Origin: Gammaproteobacteria bacterium
GTDB lineage: Bacteria > Pseudomonadota > Gammaproteobacteria > UBA9214
Assembly (NCBI GenBank): GCA_029860045.1
Contig: JAOUBY010000016.1
Location: forward strand, 1-39,904
Direction of reading: 5' to 3'
Length of the DNA: 39,904 bases
Part shown: piece after piece, positions 1 through 7,493 of the stretch
How the letters are laid out: each line of letters opens with the position of its first letter
Numbering within the stretch: the stretch's first letter is position 1
Notes under the pieces: model-generated
What the model was told of the DNA's origin: nothing
The model's database searches: none
Seen by the model: only the letters and a program-made list of their open reading frames with translations
Program-made: the position numbers and the translations under genes

Positions 1-24
1 GCGGAATCGTCAGGCGGTGCCAGC

Positions 25-960
25 ATGCAACGCCCGGTGCACACCTACTCGATTGTCGCGCGCGATCCGCTAACAGGGCAGCTCGGTGTTGCCGTACAGT
101 CGCACTGGTTCTCGGTCGGTGAGCTGGTGCCATGGGTCAGAGCCGGTGTCGGCGCCGTCGCAACCCAGTCGTTTGTCGATGTGCGTTACGGTGTGGAAGG
201 CTTGCAGCTGATGCGGCAGGGCAAGACTGCCGGGCAGGCGCTTGCCCAGTTGCTCAAGGCCGATGCCGCGCCCGGTATGCGCCAGGTCGGCATGATTGAT
301 GCGCACGGCGGGATTGCGCAGCACACGGGTGAGCACTCTATCCAGTATGCCGGCCACCTGGCCGGTGACAATTTTGCCGTGCAGGCCAATTTGATGGTGC
401 ACGAGGGTGTGCCGGAGGCCATGGCAAAGGCCTACCGTGAGGCGAGTGGGCCACTCGCGGAGCGGTTGCTGGCCGCACTGGAAGCGGCACAGGCGGTTGG
501 TGGCGATCTGCGTGGCAAACAGTCTGCCGCCCTCGTGGTGGTGCGCGCTGAACCGGCCGAGTATGCCTGGCAGGAACGACTGGTGAACCTGCATATCGAG
601 GATCATTCGACACCGCTGCTGGAATTGCGTCGCCTGCTGACACTGAACAACGCCTACCACCATATGAACCTGGGTGAACATGCATTGGAAAAAGATGACC
701 TGGCAACGGCGCGGACCCACTACAGCAAGGCCGAGGCGCTGGCGCCGGACAACCTGGAGATTCGTTTCTGGCATGCCGTCTCGCTGCTGAATGCCGGGGA
801 TGCAGGGACCGCACTGCCGATCCTTGCGCCGGTTGTTGCGGCAGATGAAGGCCTGCGGGAACTGGTGCCGCGCCTGGTCAAGGCCGGTATTCTCAAGACT
901 GACAAGCAAACCTTGCAGCAAATAGATGCCGCCGGTGCGCCGCGGCAGGAGGTAAAGTGA
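25..960 (+). CDS. DUF1028 family protein with C-terminal TPR-like region
   Basis: The first 210 or so residues match the DUF1028 family, an Ntn-hydrolase-like fold with no firmly established reaction: TYSIVARDP near the start, then GVAVQSHWFSVG and GAVATQSFVDVRYG. From about residue 212 onward the sequence turns into alpha-helical repeats resembling TPR units (NNAYHHMNLGEHAL, ARTHYSKAEALAPDN, WHAVSLLNAGD), so this is a two-part protein. ATG at 25 is chosen because family members start just before the TYSIVARDP segment; the frame stays open to the window edge, so a start further upstream cannot be excluded. The stop codon overlaps the start of the next gene, implying one operon. The biochemical role is unknown. 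Confidence 0.8.
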   Translation: MQRPVHTYSIVARDPLTGQLGVAVQSHWFSVGELVPWVRAGVGAVATQSFVDVRYGVEGLQLMRQGKTAGQALAQLLKADAAPGMRQVGMIDAHGGIAQHTGEHSIQYAGHLAGDNFAVQANLMVHEGVPEAMAKAYREASGPLAERLLAALEAAQAVGGDLRGKQSAALVVVRAEPAEYAWQERLVNLHIEDHSTPLLELRRLLTLNNAYHHMNLGEHALEKDDLATARTHYSKAEALAPDNLEIRFWHAVSLLNAGDAGTALPILAPVVAADEGLRELVPRLVKAGILKTDKQTLQQIDAAGAPRQEVK

Positions 961-1466
961 TGCAGGAGCGGATGAAGAAATACCTTGGTTGCGTGCTGGT
1001 GTCCTGTTTGTTGTTACACCCCGTGCTCAGGGCCGAGGACGTGGTGCCGGCACGGCTGATGGGGCTGGAACTGGCGCGCGATATCGCACAGGGCGCCGTT
1101 GATGCCTGCCGCAAGGACGGTTACCAGGTAGCCGTGGTGGTTACCGACCGCAGTGGTGACCCGGTGGTGGCAATGCGTGACGTGTTTGTCAGCAAGTACA
1201 TGCTGCAGATCGCGCAAAACAAGGCCAATGCAGTGGTGATGTCGAGTACCAGTTCCGGAGAATTGCGAACCAACATGGCGCGCATCCGCGATGAGCTGAA
1301 CGAACTGGACGGTGTGCTGTTGATGGAGGGTGGTTTGCCGATTCGTGTGGCGGGTTCGTTGATGGGGGCTGTCGGGGTAAGCGGTGCACCGGGCGGTGAC
1401 AAGGACGAGGCATGTGCCCGGCATGGTCTTGATGTGGTGCAGGAACGACTCGATTTTGCGGATTAG
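960..1466 (+). CDS. Exported GlcG/HbpS-like (DUF336) protein
   Basis: The protein of 168 residues has a short basic start followed by a hydrophobic stretch and an Ala-Glu boundary (LLLHPVLRAEDV), read as a Sec signal peptide, so the mature protein is probably periplasmic. The rest fits the GlcG/HbpS (DUF336) fold: AVVVTDRSGDPVVAMRD, a helix with KANAV, and a C-terminal GGLPIRV..GSLMGAVGVSGAPGGDKDEACA motif. Members of the family bind haem or small cofactors, but no specific ligand is evident here. ATG 960 overlaps the previous stop by one base and is preceded by AGGAGG at 947-952; a GTG at 957 is also in frame. The tight overlap with the DUF1028 gene implies coupled translation. Confidence 0.75.
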   Translation: MQERMKKYLGCVLVSCLLLHPVLRAEDVVPARLMGLELARDIAQGAVDACRKDGYQVAVVVTDRSGDPVVAMRDVFVSKYMLQIAQNKANAVVMSSTSSGELRTNMARIRDELNELDGVLLMEGGLPIRVAGSLMGAVGVSGAPGGDKDEACARHGLDVVQERLDFAD

Positions 1467-1612
1467 CCGGCTGGCAGCCAGCCGCCTTTGAAAGGCCTGT
1501 TCCGGGTTCAGGCATGCCCGTTTTCCGGTCGATGCACGGCGGTAGCCCGCACGGAGCGGGCCAGTCCGGGGGTAGTGCCGCGAAGTACACACACACATGC
1601 TGAGGAAAACTA

Positions 1613-1990
1613 ATGGCAAAGCATAATCAGGCAGCAGGATTGCGTCGTGTCTGGAATGCGACGCTGTATTCTGTCGCGGGAATCCGGGCGGCGTGGAGCA
1701 ACGAGGCTGCATTTCGCCAGGAGCTCGTGCTGTGCCTGTTGCTGGTGCCGGCGGCATTCTGGGTCGGTGACAATGCAGTGGAGCGCGCACTGCTGATCGG
1801 CAGTTGCCTGTTGGTGCTGGTGGTCGAACTGCTCAATTCAGCCATAGAGGCCGCCATCGACAGGATCGGGGAAGATGTGCACGCGCTTTCCGGCCTTGCC
1901 AAGGACATGGGTTCCGCGGCAGTCTTCATCAGTCTCTGGGCGGCGGCAATCTGCTGGGGCCTGATTGGATACGAGCGTTTCCTGGCCTGA
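1613..1990 (+). CDS. dgkA: Diacylglycerol kinase (prokaryotic DgkA type)
   Basis: The 125-residue integral membrane protein matches prokaryotic DgkA in size and motifs. An N-terminal amphipathic segment (ATLYSVAGIRAAWSNEAAFRQE) is followed by three membrane helices, with the signature VVELLNSAIEAAIDRIG between helices 2 and 3 containing the Glu and Asn residues used for Mg-ATP binding and catalysis. The enzyme phosphorylates diacylglycerol to phosphatidic acid in the inner membrane, recycling lipid left after transfer of phosphoglycerol or phosphoethanolamine head groups. A GAGGA sequence sits about eight bases upstream of ATG 1613. It is flanked by a 146-bp gap and a convergent gene, so it is probably transcribed alone or from the preceding operon. 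Confidence 0.95.
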   Translation: MAKHNQAAGLRRVWNATLYSVAGIRAAWSNEAAFRQELVLCLLLVPAAFWVGDNAVERALLIGSCLLVLVVELLNSAIEAAIDRIGEDVHALSGLAKDMGSAAVFISLWAAAICWGLIGYERFLA

Positions 1991-2050
1991 CGTTATGGCA
2001 GGGTCAGGCATCGACTGCCGTGCGGGACAAGACCCTGTCCACACCTGAAA

Positions 2051-3094
2051 TTATCCTGTTTCCCCGGTAACCAGTACCAGTTTCCCCGTGGTCTGTCCGG
2101 ATTCCAGTGCGCGGTGCGCATCGGCAACGTCATCGAATGGATAACTCTGTACTGCCGGCAGGCGCAACCGTCCATCTGCCAGCCAGTGCAGTATCTGGTC
2201 CATGCCTTCCTGCAGTACGCCGGTCTTGTCGAACAGGTAACTCAGGTTAAAACCGAGAATGCTGCGATTGCGGGTGGTCAGGTCAAACGGGCTGAAACGT
2301 GGCGTACGCAGCCAGTCCACGGCCAGCCTGAGCCGGTTCGGTCTGCCATGCCGCGTTGACAGCATGCTGTGGAAACCGTACACCACCAGTTTGCCGGCCG
2401 GGGCCAGGTGTCGGTAGCTTTGCCTGAGGGTGGTGACACCATTGGCATCCAGTATGAGGTCGTAAGCGCCCGGTGCATGCTGTTCTGCAGCGTTCCACAA
2501 ATCACCTGCCGACTTGTCGATCACGGCATCCGCACCCAGTTCGCTGACGGCAGCTACCTTGTGCGTTGCGCCGACCACACCGATCACCCTGCAGCCGGAA
2601 ATCCTGCCCATCTGCACCAGCATGCTGCCGACACCACCGGCTGCTGAATGCACCAGCAGTGTGGAATCCGGGCGCGGGTGAGCCAGTTGGAACAGGGCAT
2701 ACCATGCCGTCAGTGCAACGGTTGGTAAAGCCGCAGCCTGTTCAAGTGTGAGTGATTCCGGTAGTCGAAACAGCTGTTGTCGGCTGACCAGCAATTGTGT
2801 GGCATAGCCGTTGAAGCGCGTGACGGCAATTACCGCGGTGCCCGGGGCCATGTCCGTAACGTTGCTGCCACACGCGCGGATTGTGCCGGCCACCTCAAAG
2901 CCCGGTGTTATCGGGTAGCCGACGTAGTGCCGTGCCGAGGCATACAGCCCCATGCGCGTCACGCAGTCCGCATAGTTGACGCCGCAGGCAGCAACATCGA
3001 TCAGCACCTCGTCAGCGGACGGGTGCAGGTCGGGGTGGCGTTCGATTTCCAGTCGTTCGTAGCCACCTGGCCTGTGGATAACGATTCTCTTCAT
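2051..3094 (-). CDS. MDR-family oxidoreductase (quinone reductase / VAT-1-like)
   Basis: The 347-residue protein has the medium-chain dehydrogenase/reductase layout: an N-terminal GroES-like domain (VAACGVNYADCVTRMGLY, then PGFEVAGTI) and a Rossmann domain with the NADPH-binding glycine motif AAGGVGSMLVQMGR near residue 155. The Cys/His/Glu set of zinc-dependent alcohol dehydrogenases is absent, which puts it with the zinc-free quinone oxidoreductase or VAT-1 branch. The likely reaction is NADPH-dependent reduction of a quinone or enone; the actual substrate is not deducible. No clear Shine-Dalgarno sequence precedes the ATG at 3094. It ends tail to tail with dgkA, 60 bp apart. Confidence 0.85.
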   Translation of the reverse strand: MKRIVIHRPGGYERLEIERHPDLHPSADEVLIDVAACGVNYADCVTRMGLYASARHYVGYPITPGFEVAGTIRACGSNVTDMAPGTAVIAVTRFNGYATQLLVSRQQLFRLPESLTLEQAAALPTVALTAWYALFQLAHPRPDSTLLVHSAAGGVGSMLVQMGRISGCRVIGVVGATHKVAAVSELGADAVIDKSAGDLWNAAEQHAPGAYDLILDANGVTTLRQSYRHLAPAGKLVVYGFHSMLSTRHGRPNRLRLAVDWLRTPRFSPFDLTTRNRSILGFNLSYLFDKTGVLQEGMDQILHWLADGRLRLPAVQSYPFDDVADAHRALESGQTTGKLVLVTGETG

Positions 3095-3170
3095 GGTCGG
3101 TTGGCAGCTTGAAATCCGTTAGTCTGCCCTGATATTAAAGGTAACAGAGAAGTTTTACCCGGAGGCTGAA

Positions 3171-3356
3171 ATGACTGCAGGTATCGTATTGATTATTGCT
3201 GGCGTATTGCTGGTACTGTTTCCACCGCTGCTGTCGATTATCGTGGCGAGTGTGCTGATATTTGCCGGTGTGCTGGTCGTTGTCATTGCGCGTAACGAAC
3301 GCAGACTGCAGCGGAATTACCAGAACCCCGCCGTCGAATTCTTTTTCCGGCACTAG
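3171..3356 (+). CDS. Small membrane protein, DUF3096-like
   Basis: A 61-residue protein consisting almost wholly of two hydrophobic helices (TAGIVLIIAGVLLVLFPPLL and IIVASVLIFAGVLVVVIA) followed by a short basic tail ending in FFFRH. Two short transmembrane helices around a proline turn are typical of DUF3096 proteins, whose function is unknown. GGAGG at 3161-3165 lies six or seven bases before the ATG and supports this as a real gene despite its length. It is divergent from the MDR gene and converges on msrA. Confidence 0.6.
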   Translation: MTAGIVLIIAGVLLVLFPPLLSIIVASVLIFAGVLVVVIARNERRLQRNYQNPAVEFFFRH

Positions 3357-3381
3357 CCCTGCTGTACGTCCGGCGGCATTC

Positions 3382-4002
3382 CTATTCTGGTTTGCCCCAG
3401 AGTTCTGTCAGGCGCTTGTCGCGGCCACAGCCGTAACGGTAGAACTTGTAGCGCACGGGGTTCTTCTTGTAGTAATCCTGGTGGTAGTCCTCTGCGGGAT
3501 AGAAAGTGCTCGCCGCGCTAATCTGTGTGACGATGGGTTCCTTGAAAGACCCCGGGTTTTCCAATGCTGCCTTTGACTGGCTTGCCAGTTGTTTCTGTTC
3601 TTCGTCGTGGTAGAAGATCTCGCTGCGATACTGGTCCCCCCAGTCACAAAACTGGCCGCCCGCCATGGTCGGGTCTATGTTGTGCCAGAACACATCCAGT
3701 AGTTGCGTGTAACTGACGCGTGCGGGGTCGTAGATGACCTGGATGGCCTCTGTGTGCCCGGTGCCACCGCGCGAGACTTCCTTGTAGGTTGGATTCTCCT
3801 TGCTGCCACCCGTGTAGCCGGACGTGGTTGAAATGACGCCGTCGATGCTGTCGAACGGGGGCTCCATGCACCAGAAGCAGCCGCCGGCGAACGTGGCGGT
3901 GGCATGGCCTGATGGATCCTTGCCGGGTTCAGCGCTGGCGCCGAGCGCGGCTATAGCGAGCAGGATCGACAGGCAGTAATGCGGCAGGCGCGATAGGTAC
4001 AT
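3382..4002 (-). CDS. msrA: Peptide methionine sulfoxide reductase A, exported
   Basis: The enzyme reduces the S-epimer of methionine sulfoxide in proteins. The catalytic motif AGGCFWCMEPPF is present, followed by the family segments TSGYTGG, GHTEAIQVIYDP and a C-terminal RYGCGRDKR carrying the probable resolving cysteine. Unlike cytosolic MsrA, the protein starts with a hydrophobic segment ending in ALGASAEPG, which I read as a signal peptide, so it probably repairs periplasmic proteins. ATG 4002 is chosen because AAGGA lies seven bases upstream; an in-frame ATG at 4026 lacks one and would precede the signal peptide with charged residues. MsrB is not encoded nearby. Length (206 residues including the leader) is normal. 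Confidence 0.93.
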   Translation of the reverse strand: MYLSRLPHYCLSILLAIAALGASAEPGKDPSGHATATFAGGCFWCMEPPFDSIDGVISTTSGYTGGSKENPTYKEVSRGGTGHTEAIQVIYDPARVSYTQLLDVFWHNIDPTMAGGQFCDWGDQYRSEIFYHDEEQKQLASQSKAALENPGSFKEPIVTQISAASTFYPAEDYHQDYYKKNPVRYKFYRYGCGRDKRLTELWGKPE

Positions 4003-4169
4003 TGTTTCGTCCTTCTGGCAGGTCATGGGTGTTCCTAATGGACAGCACAGGGAAATAATCGTTTCACGAAGATTAACACTATTTATATCAGCCTATTGCA
4101 GTGATTTAAAGACCGGGCGCCGGCGCCGATAGCATTTATGTGGCTATAGTCATAGAGCGAGGTGTTGCG

Positions 4170-4415
4170 ATGGACAGTAGTTACCCCAGTCCCCGGGAAG
4201 TCGGGGTCAGGATTCCGCCTAAGCTAAAAGAGGACCGCTTTTGTGCCGGCTTCAGGCATGGACTCAAGGGTGGTCAGCTGGACCGGGTCGAATACATGAA
4301 GCTCTCCTTTCGTGAGGGGTTTCGTGCATCGAAGTTGTACCTGCGCGATTTACGCAGGTCCCGCGGCATCCTGGAATTTCCTGCGCGTTGGCGTCTGCGC
4401 CAGAGAGTGGCATAA
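4170..4415 (+). CDS. Small basic hypothetical protein
   Basis: I do not recognise this 81-residue protein. It is rich in Arg and Lys, lacks membrane segments, and has one cysteine. Its centre (FRHGLKGGQLDRVEYMKLSFREGFRASK) suggests amphipathic helices. GAGG at 4159-4162 sits seven bases before ATG 4170, which makes this start preferable to the in-frame ATG at 4140. It stands alone between msrA, which is divergent, and the symporter gene 165 bp downstream. Nucleic acid binding is possible on charge grounds only. Confidence 0.5.
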   Translation: MDSSYPSPREVGVRIPPKLKEDRFCAGFRHGLKGGQLDRVEYMKLSFREGFRASKLYLRDLRRSRGILEFPARWRLRQRVA

Positions 4416-4580
4416 ACACACTCTAATCGGTTGTCACGCCATGTCATCCTCTGTTTGCCAATCCGCAGGCGGGGGCTGATAATCCTCGTGTGTTTTTTAA
4501 TCCCACTCAATGTAACCGCGTGATTGTCAGGGTCGCCTGTGGCGTGGTTCATGCGCTGCTGATACCTGTGGAGTCTATGC

Positions 4581-6050
4581 GTGTCTAATACACGCCAGCT
4601 TGGCGGGTTGATAATGGGCCCGCTGGTGATGCTGGCAATATTAATGCTGCCATTGCCTGAAGGGATGAGCGAAGCCGGCATGCGGGTGGCTGCCGTTGCC
4701 GCCCTGATGGCGGTGTGGTGGCTGACCGAGGCGATACCGATACCGGCAACGGCCTTGCTACCCGTGGCAATGTTCCCGCTGCTGGGTGTCATGAGTGGCG
4801 CCGACATCACGCGCGCCTACGGACATCACCTGATCTACCTGTTCCTGGGCGGCTTTCTGATTGCCGTCACCATGGAGAAGTGGAATCTGCACCATCGTAT
4901 TGCACTGCATACCATTCGCCTGGTCGGCGTGACACCGCAACGGATTGTGCTGGGCTTCATGTTGTCCACGGCATTTCTGTCCATGTGGATCAGCAACACG
5001 GCAACTACCATGATGATGGTGACCATTGCCGCAGCCGTGCTGCACGAGATCGAACATCAGATTGAACACAAGAGCGGGGAATTCCGCTTCGGGGTTGCCC
5101 TGATGCTGGGTATTGGCTATGCGGCATCCATTGGCGGCGTGGCCACACTGATCGGTACGCCACCGAACGCCATTTTTGCCGGTGTCGTGGAGCGAACCTA
5201 CGGCTACAGCATCAGCTTTCTTGACTGGATGAGTTTTGGTCTGCCGCTTGCGCTGGTCATGCTGGTGATTACCTGGTTGTATCTCACGCGCGTCCTGTTC
5301 CGCAGCGAGGTTGCGCACCTGCCGGGCGGGGAGGCCTTCATTCGCGATCAGCTCGCAAGGCTCGGACCGATGACGCGTGAGGAAAAGAGCGTAGCCGTGG
5401 TGTTCTGCGGCGTGGCGGCACTATGGATTCTGCGTGGCCTGTATCAGCCGGAGTCCCTGCAGATGGTCAAGGACTCCACTATAGCCATTTTTGGCGCGCT
5501 GCTGCTGTTCCTGATACCGGTGAATCTCCGCAAGCGCGAGTTCCTGCTTGACTGGCAGACGGCAGTGACCATTCCCTGGGATATTATTATCCTGTTTGGC
5601 GGGGGGTTTGCGCTGGCGCAGGGGTTCCAGGATTCCGGTCTGACCGGCTGGCTGGCCGAGCGCCTGACCGTGCTCCATGGGGTCGACCTGCTGATGGTAA
5701 TCGCGGTGGTTGTGTTACTGGTGATCTTTCTGACCGAGGTAACTTCCAACACGGCAACGGCTTCCCTGTTGCTGCCGGTGATGGGTGCGCTGGCAGCAGC
5801 GATAGACGTGCATCCGTACGGGATTATGGTGGCAGCGGTTGTTGCTGCATCATTCGCCTTCATGCTGCCGGTGGCGACACCGCCGAATGCGATTGTGTTC
5901 AGCAGTCGTTACGTGACCATTACCCAGATGGCAAAGGCGGGTGTGTGGCTTAACCTGATAGGTGTCGTGCTGATCAGCGGCTTTGTCTATTTCCTGCTGC
6001 CGCGTATCTGGGGGATCGAGCTGGGCGTGGCGACCGACTTTATTCGTTAA
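4581..6050 (+). CDS. DASS/SLC13 family anion:Na+ symporter
   Basis: A 489-residue polytopic inner-membrane protein of the divalent anion:sodium symporter (DASS/SLC13) family. Both inverted-repeat signature loops with the Ser-Asn-Thr motif are present: WISNTATTMMM near residue 138 and TEVTSNTATASLLLP near residue 387, the elements that coordinate sodium and the carboxylate substrate. A GTPPNAIFAG segment and ATPPNAIVFSS repeat also fit the family. Likely substrates are C4-dicarboxylates or related anions such as sulfate; sequence reading cannot choose. Translation starts at GTG 4581, since the nearby ATG 4577 runs into a stop; GGAG lies seven bases upstream. Its last 11 bases overlap the convergent gene. 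Confidence 0.9.
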   Translation: MSNTRQLGGLIMGPLVMLAILMLPLPEGMSEAGMRVAAVAALMAVWWLTEAIPIPATALLPVAMFPLLGVMSGADITRAYGHHLIYLFLGGFLIAVTMEKWNLHHRIALHTIRLVGVTPQRIVLGFMLSTAFLSMWISNTATTMMMVTIAAAVLHEIEHQIEHKSGEFRFGVALMLGIGYAASIGGVATLIGTPPNAIFAGVVERTYGYSISFLDWMSFGLPLALVMLVITWLYLTRVLFRSEVAHLPGGEAFIRDQLARLGPMTREEKSVAVVFCGVAALWILRGLYQPESLQMVKDSTIAIFGALLLFLIPVNLRKREFLLDWQTAVTIPWDIIILFGGGFALAQGFQDSGLTGWLAERLTVLHGVDLLMVIAVVVLLVIFLTEVTSNTATASLLLPVMGALAAAIDVHPYGIMVAAVVAASFAFMLPVATPPNAIVFSSRYVTITQMAKAGVWLNLIGVVLISGFVYFLLPRIWGIELGVATDFIR

Positions 6051-6465
6051 CCCTGGCCAGTACATTGACCTGGAAACATATCTGTTCCAGGAATGCCTGG
6101 GTATCGCGTGCGCCAGCTGCAATATTCATGCGGATCCTGCAGTCGTCCTCGTCGAATTCACCGGCGGCACCAAAGATCTGCCAGCCGGCAAAACTGGCGA
6201 CACCGTCGGTACGGTTGCCTGCGAGCGAGGCAGAGGACAGGATTTTTACAACAGCTTCACCCTTGTCGCACTCATATTTTCTGCCGATGTCGAAACAGAT
6301 GATCTCCAGCGACCAGCGCGGGTGTGGCAGCCCGCCACAGAGTTCCACCTCAGCCATGCCGCTGTACATGAACAGCCGGTTGGCACCATCAGGACCCCCG
6401 ACATGGACTTCCATCTCCTGCATATTTGTCAGGCGTTTGGGGGTGATGATGTTGGAATAGTCCAT
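6040..6465 (-). CDS. Conserved-looking hypothetical protein
   Basis: A 141-residue soluble protein without signal peptide or membrane segment; I do not recognise its family. Features seen are a core beta-rich part (MEVHVGGPDGANRLFMYSGMAEVELCGG), an acidic turn EFDEDDCRIR and four cysteines that show no regular metal-binding spacing. GGAGGA about six bases before the ATG gives strong support for translation. It lies downstream of grxC on the same strand with a 108-bp gap, so it may be co-transcribed with the grxC-sixA-ppk group, and it overlaps the symporter gene by 11 bp tail to tail. Confidence 0.6.
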   Translation of the reverse strand: MDYSNIITPKRLTNMQEMEVHVGGPDGANRLFMYSGMAEVELCGGLPHPRWSLEIICFDIGRKYECDKGEAVVKILSSASLAGNRTDGVASFAGWQIFGAAGEFDEDDCRIRMNIAAGARDTQAFLEQICFQVNVLARVNE

Positions 6466-6573
6466 GCGTATCCTCCGGAACCGGGTTATCTTTATTGCAT
6501 CCCTATTGGACGACAGTTGTTAGCAGAAGGCAAGAGGGTGTGTGGCAGGTTTTCCTTCCACGCATGAAACCTG

Positions 6574-6843
6574 CTACGCCCCGGGTTGAGTTTCGATCAG
6601 GTGGTCAAGCTTGTCATCCATATGCAGCTCGGTGAGCTCGGTGAAGCCACCGATGCAAACATCGTCGATTACGATCTGCGGTACCGTGCGCGCGCCGTTG
6701 GTGACTACGGAAAATTCCCGTCTTGCCTGCATGTCGGAATCGATCATTGCCTCGTCATAGGGAATGTTCCACTTGCTGAGCAGCTGTTTTGCCTTGTCGC
6801 AAAACGGGCAACTGGCTGTACTGTAGACTTTGACGCGTGCCAT
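6574..6843 (-). CDS. grxC: Glutaredoxin, GrxC type
   Basis: An 89-residue dithiol glutaredoxin. The active site is SCPFCDKAKQLL near residue 10, with the glutathione-binding TVPQIVID segment and the GG dipeptide in CIGGFTEL further on. It uses glutathione to reduce protein disulfides and glutathionylated cysteines in the cytoplasm. ATG 6843 with AAGGA about nine bases upstream gives the normal family length; a longer reading to 6918 would add an unrelated 25-residue leader. Slight variation at CDKAKQLL versus the common CHRAKALL is unremarkable. Confidence 0.93.
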   Translation of the reverse strand: MARVKVYSTASCPFCDKAKQLLSKWNIPYDEAMIDSDMQARREFSVVTNGARTVPQIVIDDVCIGGFTELTELHMDDKLDHLIETQPGA

Positions 6844-6925
6844 GATCGTGTTCCTTGTTCCGGATAAGTGTACGAGGGGCCGTATTATACAAAAAATGCC
6901 GGCGCCTGCCGGGCGCATGCGTTGC

Positions 6926-7447
6926 CTAGTCCTTGAGTAGACGGGGCCGGGTCAGTGCCTGCAGGTGGGCCGAAGCTGTATCGAGTGCATTCCATGCGCC
7001 GTTGAACTGCAAAATTGCCAGGGCAGCGGTCGGCATCAGTTTTCCATTCTCAGGTTCTGGTGCCGGGTCTGTGCACAGGCGTTCAAGCAGCTCTTCCAGT
7101 CCGGGATTGTGTCCTACTATCATGAGCGAGCCGGCAGCGGGCGGACACTGGTGGATGACTTCAAGCAGGCTGCCGACATCGGCAAGGTAGAGTCGCTCAT
7201 CCGTGCTCAGTACGCTTGCTGAAATACCAGTAACCGAGCAGATGTTGTCTGCCGTTTTACGGGCGCGGGCGGCTGGTGAAGCAATGATGTGCTCAGGGAG
7301 AAGGTCGTGATCCAGTAGCCAGCTGCCGATTCGCATGCTGGCTTCTTCACCCCGTTTTGCCAGTGGCCGACCGAAGTCACCACCGGCGCCGGCATGCCAG
7401 TCGGATTTACCATGGCGCAGCAGCATGAGTGTTCTGGGCCTGTTCAT
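6926..7447 (-). CDS. sixA: SixA-like phosphohistidine phosphatase
   Basis: The 173-residue protein belongs to the histidine phosphatase superfamily. The RHG motif (LMLLRHGKSDW) is at the N terminus, the second catalytic histidine is in MIVGHNPGLEEL, and ASPAARARKTA fits the phosphate pocket. SixA proteins remove phosphate from phosphohistidine, for example on HPt domains or the nitrogen phosphotransferase system. The gene begins 46 bp after ppk on the same strand, an arrangement seen in other proteobacteria that hints at a joint role in phosphate handling. ATG 7447 is chosen because a longer reading would overlap ppk; no strong ribosome binding site is visible. Confidence 0.85.
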   Translation of the reverse strand: MNRPRTLMLLRHGKSDWHAGAGGDFGRPLAKRGEEASMRIGSWLLDHDLLPEHIIASPAARARKTADNICSVTGISASVLSTDERLYLADVGSLLEVIHQCPPAAGSLMIVGHNPGLEELLERLCTDPAPEPENGKLMPTAALAILQFNGAWNALDTASAHLQALTRPRLLKD

Positions 7448-7493
7448 CAGGGTGCGGGTGTTGCCCCGGCTCCAGGCCGGGCAGCAGTGCTTG

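Noticed and set aside
338-814. Long minus-strand frames across the first genes (up to 283 codons).
   Set aside because: They mirror the plus-strand DUF1028 gene and are a by-product of its GC-rich codon bias.
2005-2042. CAGGGTC / GACCCTG repeat between dgkA and the MDR gene.
   Set aside because: The loop is about 24 bases and no T-tract follows on either strand.
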